A program made the translations under genes and the position numbers. 7,129 nucleotides of DNA from RGIG3009 sp045648765. Lineage in GTDB: Bacteria > Bacillota > Clostridia > Oscillospirales > Acutalibacteraceae. The notes beneath the pieces are model-generated. The model worked only from the letters and a program-made list of their open reading frames with translations, was not told the origin of the DNA and ran no database searches. Every line of letters starts with the position of its first letter. Position 1 is the stretch's first letter. The stretch covers positions 1-7,129 of the forward strand of contig JAZROQ010000052.1 in the NCBI GenBank assembly GCA_045648765.1. Direction: 5' to 3'. Below, one piece after another: positions 1 to 5,040 of this stretch.

Positions 1-569
1 GCAACACCGGTTTTCTTTTGGGCAATGGCAGCAGCGCGCAGCACTTTGCGTTCTTTGTCGTCAAAGATTTCACTGATGCCGATTTCTCCAATGTAACCGG
101 CACGTACGCCGTCAACACCTTCCACCAACTCTTTGACCATCAAATCACCGACTTCTTCATCGGTCATCGAAGCCAATTCTGCGGGATGGGTTTCACCTAC
201 ATAGAAGCCGGTCCCCATAATGATGTTAAGTCCGGTTGCTTTGGCAATGCGTGCCAACGCTTTGGGATCGCGGCCAATGCCGGGGAGGGAAGCGTCGACC
301 ACCGTGTCGCCGCCCGCTTCTTTAAAGCGGTTCAACTCATCAATGGCTACGTCTTCATCGTCCAACAATAAGTTGTCTTTTAAGGCGTAACAGTCACGGC
401 TGAGAATACCCAAGTTCCACATTTCCACTTTTTGTGTAGCGGGGTCTTCAATGCCCGGAACAGGGAGTTCTTGATAAAACGCGGTCAAGTCCAACAACAC
501 ATGTTCGTGAGTGGTGACAACTCCCAAATCTTTGCGGCTCAGTTCGCCGCAAACACCTTGAACGTTCAT
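1..569 (-). CDS. Phosphotriesterase-family metallohydrolase (PHP/lactonase-like), C-terminus outside window
   Basis: This is the first 189 residues of a binuclear-metal amidohydrolase-fold enzyme of the phosphotriesterase family (COG1735 type); the rest lies beyond the left edge. Visible metal-site motifs are HEH at residues 21-23 (the HxH of barrel strand 1) and Glu162 in GYIGEIGIS, at the position where true phosphotriesterases have a carboxylated Lys; Glu there is what E. coli PHP carries. The later His, His and Asp ligands are not in the window. Family members include phosphotriesterases, lactonases and sugar-lactone hydrolases; a lactone or ester of a sugar is plausible here from the neighbours, but the substrate is not shown. 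No signal peptide, so cytoplasmic. The ATG is set by an AAGGAGG (578-584) 8 bases upstream. That site overlaps the stop codon of the preceding ASRT-like gene 13 bases away, so the two are probably translationally coupled. It is the fourth gene of the operon. Confidence 0.9.
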   Translation of the reverse strand, partial: MNVQGVCGELSRKDLGVVTTHEHVLLDLTAFYQELPVPGIEDPATQKVEMWNLGILSRDCYALKDNLLLDDEDVAIDELNRFKEAGGDTVVDASLPGIGRDPKALARIAKATGLNIIMGTGFYVGETHPAELASMTDEEVGDLMVKELVEGVDGVRAGYIGEIGISEIFDDKERKVLRAAAIAQKKTGV

Positions 570-582
570 GCAGATTTCCTCC

Positions 583-954
583 TTATTCGCTTTGTGCCAT
601 CAAGGCCATATAAGCCATGTTCGGTTGTTGCACATCTAACCGTCCGTATTGTACCACAACACCAACATCACTTTTGATAGACAGAGAATACTGAACACCG
701 ATGCCTAATTCCAAACCTCCAAACACTTCTTTGTCGTCAGACTTGAAGCAGCGGATACGTTTGGCAGGAACCGTGTAAGGAATGTTTTCCACCGGTTCAC
801 GGTCTTCAAAATATACGCTGAGCAGCACGTGAGCATCTTTAGCATTGGTGTTAAGAATCATGATGCTTTCGTGTCCCTCATAAACCGCATTCGGGTCGGG
901 TTGGGGCGAAGGACGGTAGCCGTCAACAATATACCATTGTTTTTTTCCACTCAT
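583..954 (-). CDS. Sensory rhodopsin transducer (ASRT) family small protein
   Basis: A 123-residue cytoplasmic protein matching the Anabaena sensory rhodopsin transducer family (Pfam PF07100) over its full length. Recognisable blocks are W7 with DGY at 11-13, HESIMILN at 28-35, YFEDREP at 48-54, VPAKRIRCF at 62-70, and SDVGVVVQYGRLDVQQ at 95-110. In Anabaena the protein is a tetrameric all-beta partner of sensory rhodopsin. Most relatives occur in organisms without rhodopsin, and published comparative work proposed the fold binds sugars or similar small molecules. No rhodopsin gene is visible here; the context (unknown paralogous enzymes upstream, phosphotriesterase-like hydrolase downstream) fits a metabolite-binding or small enzymatic role, which is inference. 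I chose the ATG at 954 over the in-frame GTG at 963 because GAGGTGA (960-966) sits at proper spacing and the GTG lies inside that site. Family assignment is firm; function is unknown. Confidence 0.92.
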   Translation of the reverse strand: MSGKKQWYIVDGYRPSPQPDPNAVYEGHESIMILNTNAKDAHVLLSVYFEDREPVENIPYTVPAKRIRCFKSDDKEVFGGLELGIGVQYSLSIKSDVGVVVQYGRLDVQQPNMAYMALMAQSE

Positions 955-959
955 AGCAT

Positions 960-966
960 TCACCTC
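960..966 (-). promoter_or_regulatory. Shine-Dalgarno of the ASRT-like gene, fused to the upstream stop codon
   Basis: The minus strand reads GAGGTGA. Its TGA (962-960) is the stop codon of the upstream paralogue gene, and the same bases form the ribosome binding site for the ATG at 954. Termination and re-initiation occur within 5 bases, which supports translational coupling and decides the ATG start. Confidence 0.75.
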
Positions 967-1775
967 AACGGGGGAAACTCTTCGTCGCCGTGTTCATCCA
1001 TCCATTCGATGGCGGCGTCGTAAGCTTCCAAATCCAAGTCGGCCATGGTGTTCGTGTGCAACACAACACCCTCGGCTTCGCCGTTATACATGCGTTCGCG
1101 GTACCAATCCAATTGCCATTTCACGGCTTTGCCGGTGGCTTCTTTTTCTTCGCCGAAGTTCCACAAATAGCAACCGAACATAAACCGTTTGCCGGGCAAT
1201 TTTTCTTGCAACCAAGCAAATTTTTCGGGGATGAGGGGAACGTCTTTTTCTTCCCAGCACCACAAAATGATACCGTCAAAGCATTCCATGTACGAAACCA
1301 ATTTTTTGTCGGCTTCTTCATCTTCGCCAAAGTTGATGGTGTAAAGCACCATCCAAGTTTCCAAACCTCTCACATCGTTGTGGCGAAAACGGTCATGAAT
1401 CTTTTTAAAATCGTCCATCGGCAACGATTCACCGTTGGTGGATTTAAAATCGTCAAACACTACGCAAGAAATGTTCGGAAAATCTTTGGCATCTTCCAAA
1501 AAAGCATCTGCGGCGGTAATAGCACCGCCTGCATCTCTGCAAGCGCCGCCAAATTCCCAACCGACGCGACGTAACGTTTTGAACGATTTGTTGTATTGGC
1601 GGCGGTTGATTTTGTGGCGATTGCGTTCGCCCATCGGAATCATAAAAGTGTTGCGAACGCCCAAATATAAGCACGCTTCCATAGGTGTCATACGAGATTC
1701 TTGATGGTTGCCGTATTGGTCGTTGTAGCATCCTTCGGGATGTCCCCAAAGCCAAAAATTGTCGCGAAGTAACAT
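960..1775 (-). CDS. Conserved protein of unknown function, paralogue B (probable alpha/beta barrel)
   Basis: A 271-residue soluble protein without signal peptide or membrane segments. I do not recognise the family. It is about 80% identical without gaps to the gene immediately upstream in the operon. The pattern of short hydrophobic strands ending in polar or aromatic residues resembles a TIM-barrel hydrolase: FWLWGHPEGCY near the N-terminus, VGWEFGG at about 72, CVVFDDF at about 104-110, GLETWMVLYTINFG at about 137, FDGIILWCWEE at about 166, FMFGCYLWNFGE at about 198, and EGVVLHTNTMADLD near the C-terminus. The acidic pair in FDDF, the WCWEE block and the many Trp residues would suit a glycosidase-like or isomerase-like pocket, but that is inference only. 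The ATG is preceded by AGGAGG (1785-1790) at 9 bases. It lies 26 bases after the stop of paralogue A; its own stop forms part of the next ribosome binding site. Confidence 0.85.
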   Translation of the reverse strand: MLLRDNFWLWGHPEGCYNDQYGNHQESRMTPMEACLYLGVRNTFMIPMGERNRHKINRRQYNKSFKTLRRVGWEFGGACRDAGGAITAADAFLEDAKDFPNISCVVFDDFKSTNGESLPMDDFKKIHDRFRHNDVRGLETWMVLYTINFGEDEEADKKLVSYMECFDGIILWCWEEKDVPLIPEKFAWLQEKLPGKRFMFGCYLWNFGEEKEATGKAVKWQLDWYRERMYNGEAEGVVLHTNTMADLDLEAYDAAIEWMDEHGDEEFPPLR

Positions 1776-1801
1776 GGGTTTAATCCTCCTAAAAATTTAT
1801 G

Positions 1802-2611
1802 TTATTCCGGGAACTCTTCGTCACCGTGTTCTTCCATCCAAGCAACGGCAGCGTCATAGGATTCCAAATCCAAATCAGCCATGGTGTTGGTGTGCATGAC
1901 AACGCCCTCGGCTTCGCCGTTCATAATGCGCTCACGATACCAATCCAATTGCCATTTCACAGCTTTTGCGGTGGCTTGTTTCTTTTCGCCAAAATTCCAC
2001 AAATAGCAACCGAACATATATCTCATGTTCGGGAGTTTTTCTTTTAACCAAGCAAATTTTTCGGGGATAAGGGGAACGTCTTTTTCTTCCCAGCACCACA
2101 AAATGATACCGTCAAAACATTCCATGTACGAAAGCAGATTTTTATCTGCCTCTTCGTCATCACCAAAGTTGATGGTGTAAAGCACCATCCAAGTTTCCAA
2201 ACCTCTAACTTCGTTGTTGCGGAAACGATGATGAATTTTTTTGAAATCTTCCAATGAAAGTTGTTCACTGTTGGTGGATTTAAAATCGTCAAACACAGCA
2301 CAAGTGATATTGGGAAAATCTTTGGCATCCTCCAAAAATTCATCCACAGCGCTGACTTTACCGTTTGCATCACGGCAAGCGCCACCAAATTCCCAACCAA
2401 CATTGCGCAACGTTTTAAACGATTTGTTATACTGACGGCGGTTTACCTGAAAATGGGTGTGTTCACCGTCGGGCACCATAAAAGTGTTGCGAACCCCCAA
2501 ATAGAGGCAGGCTTCCATTGGTGTCATACGAGAAACTTGCTCATTGCCATAGGCGTTGTTGTAGCATCCTTCCGGATGACCCCAAAGCCAAAACTTGTCA
2601 CGTAATCGCAT
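1802..2611 (-). CDS. Conserved protein of unknown function, paralogue A (first gene of operon)
   Basis: A 269-residue soluble protein, tandem paralogue of the next gene, with about 48 substitutions over 268 aligned residues by hand count. Invariant between the copies are the putative barrel-strand blocks WLWGHPEGCYN (9-19), the ACLYLGVRNTFM block, VGWEFGGACRDA, VFDDFKSTN, RGLETWMVLYTINFG, MECFDGIILWCWEEKDVPL, FGCYLWNFGE and HTNTMADLDLE. The copies differ most at residues 20-27, 46-56 and 84-95, probably surface loops or a specificity region. Function is not recognised. The ATG at 2611 is chosen because it aligns exactly with the paralogue's start and has AAGGAG (2621-2626) at a 9-base spacing. 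A longer in-frame reading back to 2773 exists but would add a hydrophobic leader absent from the paralogue and overlap the divergent gene. It is transcribed from a promoter about 55 bases upstream. Confidence 0.85.
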   Translation of the reverse strand: MRLRDKFWLWGHPEGCYNNAYGNEQVSRMTPMEACLYLGVRNTFMVPDGEHTHFQVNRRQYNKSFKTLRNVGWEFGGACRDANGKVSAVDEFLEDAKDFPNITCAVFDDFKSTNSEQLSLEDFKKIHHRFRNNEVRGLETWMVLYTINFGDDEEADKNLLSYMECFDGIILWCWEEKDVPLIPEKFAWLKEKLPNMRYMFGCYLWNFGEKKQATAKAVKWQLDWYRERIMNGEAEGVVMHTNTMADLDLESYDAAVAWMEEHGDEEFPE

Positions 2612-2627
2612 CTTTTTCCTCTCCTTC

Positions 2628-2656
2628 TTGCTTTTTTTAACAAAATAGAGTATGAT
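2628..2656 (+). promoter_or_regulatory. Predicted promoter of the araC-like gene and lipoprotein
   Basis: On the plus strand, TTGCTT (2628-2633), a 17-base spacer and TATGAT (2651-2656) give a near-consensus promoter with start near 2663 and a leader of about 76 bases before the AraC start. It points towards the opposite-strand promoter, so each promoter lies in the other's transcribed leader. The -35 box sits right beside the Shine-Dalgarno of paralogue A. Confidence 0.6.
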
Positions 2657-2678
2657 ACATTCATACATAATTATCATA
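2651..2678. promoter_or_regulatory. Inverted repeat TATGATA/TATCATA with internal ATACAT direct repeat
   Basis: TATGATA (2651-2657) and TATCATA (2672-2678) are exact inverted repeats separated by 14 bases and contain the two opposing -10 boxes. Inside lie two copies of ATACAT (2655-2660, 2663-2668) 8 bases apart. The symmetry may just reflect two similar -10 boxes or may be an operator that switches both promoters together. Confidence 0.45.
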
Positions 2679-2701
2679 GTAAAAACAGCCTGCAAAAACA
2701 A
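2673..2701 (-). promoter_or_regulatory. Predicted sigma-70-type promoter of the paralogue/ASRT/phosphotriesterase operon
   Basis: On the minus strand, TTGTTT (2701-2696), a 17-base spacer and TATGAT (2678-2673) give a near-consensus promoter. The predicted start is near 2666, leaving a leader of about 55 bases before the ATG at 2611. Two AAAAACA direct repeats (2681-2687 and 2694-2700, plus strand) lie over the -35 and spacer and could be an AraC-type binding site; that is inference. Confidence 0.6.
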
Positions 2702-2738
2702 GGTGTTTTTGAATAAAAAATATGGAGAAATGAGTATC

Positions 2739-3539
2739 ATGGACGTATACAGCAGCGCATTGCCGAAATACATTAATCGTATACAACTTTCACTTTTAAA
2801 CTGCGGCTACGCTGTGGTGGATAAAGAGTGGAACGGCACTGTGTATGCGCCCATTTATACACGACTTTACTATGTTGTCAGCGGGCAGGCGTCGGTCACC
2901 ACGTCGGAGGGTACACTTCCTCTTACTTCGGGCAACTGGTATCTGATTCCCGCAACTTGTACTTTTGACTACGCGTGTGAAGAAAAAATGGAGCACTTGT
3001 TTTTCCATGTCAAGCTTTCCGATTTTGACGAAACCGACTTACTGCGCAGTGCCAAAGTTCCTCTTTGCTTACCTTCACAAAAAGAACAATATTCACTTTG
3101 GAAAAACCACCTTTCGGGCGAGGATGTGGTTGGCGGATTGGCGTTGCGTCACCACGTTTACGAAGTTTTGTTGCGCTTCATTGACACCTATTCCATTAAC
3201 ATTCACAGCGACGATTATTCTCCTTGTGTTTTCCGTGCTTTGCAATATATCAAGCAAAATTTATCCATACAACTCACCGTAACAGAAATTGCGCAAAATG
3301 TGTTTGTTTCCAAAAGCACACTTTCCAAACATTTTCAAAAAGAACTCTCCTTTGCGGTAAAGGAATATGTCGAAGAATCGGTTATGGCCGAAGCAATGCA
3401 ACTGCTCACCAAAACCAAATTGCCGATTTTAGCAATCAGTGAAAAACTTGGTTTTTCCGACCAATGCTATTTTTCCAAGTGTTTCAAAAAGAAGTTTGGC
3501 AAATCCCCCCGCGAATTCCGTAAAAATCCGTATGCCTAA
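2739..3539 (+). CDS. AraC-family transcriptional regulator
   Basis: A 266-residue one-component regulator. Residues about 25-95 form the cupin-like AraC ligand-binding region (APIYTRLYYVVSGQASVTT, then LTSGNWYLIPATCTFDYAC, then MEHLFFHVKL). The C-terminal part from about 163 holds the paired helix-turn-helix domain: first helix pair at LTVTEIAQNVFVSKSTLSKHF (about 179-199), second at LPILAISEKLGFSDQCYFSKCFKKKFG with the family signature ending SPREFRK (about 228-262). Ligand is unknown; relatives with this layout commonly sense sugars. It is divergent from the paralogue/ASRT/phosphotriesterase operon and is its likely regulator (inference). Start is uncertain: ATG at 2739 has GGAG (2724-2727) at 11 bases, whereas ATG at 2730 is too close to that site. 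An in-frame ATG at 2652 is rejected because it would overlap the promoters. The lipoprotein gene follows after 17 bases. Confidence 0.93.
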   Translation: MDVYSSALPKYINRIQLSLLNCGYAVVDKEWNGTVYAPIYTRLYYVVSGQASVTTSEGTLPLTSGNWYLIPATCTFDYACEEKMEHLFFHVKLSDFDETDLLRSAKVPLCLPSQKEQYSLWKNHLSGEDVVGGLALRHHVYEVLLRFIDTYSINIHSDDYSPCVFRALQYIKQNLSIQLTVTEIAQNVFVSKSTLSKHFQKELSFAVKEYVEESVMAEAMQLLTKTKLPILAISEKLGFSDQCYFSKCFKKKFGKSPREFRKNPYA

Positions 3540-3556
3540 TTAAAGGAGGAAGAAAA

Positions 3557-4291
3557 ATGAAAAGACTGTCTGCATTACTCGTAATCACCTTGTTTTTGTG
3601 TTCGTTATGTGCTTGCAAAAAGGACGAACAAAACAACGCGGAAAATCAAACCACCACAACTATTTCCGAAACAAATGGCGCAACCGATGCACAATCCACC
3701 ACAACCATTGTCGAAGATGTAACGACAACCGTTGCCGACAAAACGACCACCCTTGCAACAAAAACAGAAACCACCACAACAACCAAACTTGCCACAACAG
3801 AGCAAGGTGGCGGTACCAAACGGACAACAACTACCACTACCACAAAGGCAACCACCACTACCACAGCCGCACCGACTTTCCTCAACCCCAAAACCAACAT
3901 CAAATGGGAAAAAGAATACGTATCCAAAAACTACAAAGCCTATGACGAAAACAACATCAGTGCCGGCGGCATCAGTTTCTTTAACGATGCAGTCGATGGG
4001 GAATATGCCTTGGTATTGGAAGCCATGTTCGAAACCCAAAACCCCGGTGACCGAAAAGGCATTACTCATAACGGCAAAACCTACTATCGCTGCGGTGCCG
4101 GACAAACCCCGCACAAAATGGAAATGACCGATACCGAAATCATCATCAAAGATTCTTTTTGGGAAAACAACGGCGCTACCAATTTGGTGTTGGTGCTGCA
4201 AAACGATGGCAACTTAAAAGTTACACAATCCAAACTTCCTGAATTTGCCGTCGGCGATATCTTGTCTATCAGTTATAACGGACTCAAGTAA
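3557..4291 (+). CDS. Thr-rich linker lipoprotein with unrecognised C-terminal domain
   Basis: A 244-residue secreted protein. The N-terminus is a lipoprotein signal peptide: MKR, a hydrophobic core, and lipobox LCAC with Cys20 as the lipidated residue. Residues about 31-105 are a low-complexity linker, roughly half Thr with runs of five to seven, which would hold the domain away from the membrane and could be O-glycosylated. Residues about 108-244 form a compact domain with likely beta strands, including GGISFFNDAVDGEYALVLEAMF, KTYYRCGAGQTPHKMEMTD, TEIIIKDSFW, NLVLVLQNDGNLKV and VGDILSISYNG. I do not recognise this domain; a beta-sandwich binding module is possible. The start has AAGGAGG (3543-3549) at 7 bases. 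Being 17 bases downstream of the AraC gene, with no terminator between, it is probably co-transcribed, so it may deliver or sense the ligand of that regulator (inference). It ends with tandem stops at a terminator. Confidence 0.85.
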   Translation: MKRLSALLVITLFLCSLCACKKDEQNNAENQTTTTISETNGATDAQSTTTIVEDVTTTVADKTTTLATKTETTTTTKLATTEQGGGTKRTTTTTTTKATTTTTAAPTFLNPKTNIKWEKEYVSKNYKAYDENNISAGGISFFNDAVDGEYALVLEAMFETQNPGDRKGITHNGKTYYRCGAGQTPHKMEMTDTEIIIKDSFWENNGATNLVLVLQNDGNLKVTQSKLPEFAVGDILSISYNGLK

Positions 4292-4333
4292 TAAAAAAAC
4301 GAGCCAACAAATGTTGGCTCGTTTTTTTATTAC
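4288..4333. terminator. Bidirectional intrinsic terminator shared by convergent genes
   Basis: A near-perfect 46-base palindrome: two 22-base arms around a central AA. The core stem is CGAGCCAACA (4300-4309) paired with TGTTGGCTCG (4312-4321), flanked by seven A (4293-4299) and seven T (4322-4328). It therefore gives a U-tract on both strands. The stop codons of both convergent genes, TAA at 4289-4291 (plus) and TAA at 4332-4330 (minus), lie within the arms. Confidence 0.95.
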
Positions 4334-5040
4334 AATAATTCTTTAATTTTTTTCGGAAAATCCAAATAATTGTCAATGGCAATGCACGGGAAATCCGATT
4401 TAAAAACTGCCTCGTCATTACCGCCCAAGCCATAGTCGTCGCCAATATATACAATCTCATCGTGCGACAAATTGTTTTCACGGCAATATACATCCAAAGC
4501 ATGGTATTTGTTAAACGGCTTTGGTGCCATGTCAAACGATGAAGAACCGCCCACAAACACGTGGTAATCTGAAAAAGCATCCAGCACTTCGACATAAATT
4601 TTGCGACGTTTTGAGCGGTCGGGGTCAAACGCAAGTTTGTCCTCTATCTTGGCTTTGGTTCCCAAAATGGGAAAGGTGATGCAACCCGATGGATGAAACT
4701 CTACGCTTTCTCCTGCATACTCTGTAAAACCGTATTTTTCACGCAATCGGGCGACAGTTTGTGTGATGGTTTCTTTGTCGCAAGTCAACGTTGTATTGCG
4801 GATAATATCCATGCCTTGTGTTTTTGGATTATAGACACCGTATTGCATACCGTAGTTGCCGATAATATCAATGGGGAAACACTCCATTTGATTAAAAATC
4901 CGCATCACTTGTCCGGCACCCACCATAAGAAGTTTGTACTTTTTCGAAAGTTTTTCAAGAGTGTTTCGGTTTTCGGCACAAAGCGGTGTTCGGTGTTGCG
5001 TGAGCGTTCCGTCCAAATCCATGGCAATAACTTTATACAT
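4330..5040 (-). CDS. HAD-IIB family phosphatase, phosphomannomutase-like
   Basis: A 236-residue cytoplasmic HAD-superfamily enzyme. Motif I is DLDGTLT (8-14), with nucleophile Asp8 and acid/base Asp10. The motif II region is LMVGAGQ (38-44). The cap lies at about 85-165. The motif III Lys is in SFDMAPKPFNKYHAL (168-182), and motif IV is IGDDYGLGGNDEAVF (199-213). Several of these blocks (VG-G before the motif II helix, VEFHPSGCITFPILG, GGSSSFD...K, GDD...GGND) resemble the eukaryotic-type phosphomannomutase family more than Cof-type phosphatases. Whether it is a mutase or a sugar or polyol phosphate phosphatase cannot be told from sequence. The ATG at 5040 is chosen because MYKVIAMDLDGT is the canonical HAD start and GGGAG (5050-5054) precedes it. 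It overlaps the dehydrogenase gene by 8 bases, implying translational coupling and a shared pathway. Confidence 0.9.
   Translation of the reverse strand: MYKVIAMDLDGTLTQHRTPLCAENRNTLEKLSKKYKLLMVGAGQVMRIFNQMECFPIDIIGNYGMQYGVYNPKTQGMDIIRNTTLTCDKETITQTVARLREKYGFTEYAGESVEFHPSGCITFPILGTKAKIEDKLAFDPDRSKRRKIYVEVLDAFSDYHVFVGGSSSFDMAPKPFNKYHALDVYCRENNLSHDEIVYIGDDYGLGGNDEAVFKSDFPCIAIDNYLDFPKKIKELL

Larger units (their letters stand above)
960..2611 (-). repeat. Tandem gene duplication (paralogues A and B)
   Basis: The two copies are collinear, equal in length to within two residues, and about 80% identical as proteins. Nucleotide identity is uneven: 1211-1297 and 2047-2133 match at 85 of 87 bases, including third codon positions, while N-terminal parts differ much more. 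Only the coding body is duplicated; the 26-base junction (1776-1801) does not resemble the upstream promoter region. Confidence 0.85.

Noticed and set aside
18..371. Plus-strand open frame opposite the phosphotriesterase-like gene
   Set aside because: The minus strand encodes clear family motifs (HEH, GEIG); the plus frame is a shadow.
955..963. GTG start for the ASRT-like protein at 963
   Set aside because: The GTG is part of the GAGGTGA ribosome binding site that serves the ATG at 954.
990..1574. 194-residue plus-strand open frame opposite paralogue B
   Set aside because: The minus-strand gene has a paralogue, operon context and a Shine-Dalgarno; the similar shadow frame opposite paralogue A arises from the same codon pattern.
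2652..2738. Longer AraC start at ATG 2652
   Set aside because: It would begin inside the promoter -10 box with no ribosome binding site, and the added residues do not resemble AraC proteins.
2612..2773. In-frame N-terminal extension of paralogue A with a hydrophobic, membrane-like leader
   Set aside because: The paralogue begins exactly at the internal ATG, a good Shine-Dalgarno lies just before 2611, and the extension covers the divergent promoters and the start of the AraC gene.
3700..3870. Repetitive ACC/ACA-rich tract resembling a short tandem repeat or CRISPR-like array
   Set aside because: There are no regular repeat-spacer units; it is codon-level repetition of the Thr-rich linker.
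3646..3927. Minus-strand open frame rich in Val, opposite the lipoprotein
   Set aside because: It is the reverse complement of Thr codon runs (ACC/ACA read as GGT/TGT/GTG), a composition artefact without ribosome binding site.
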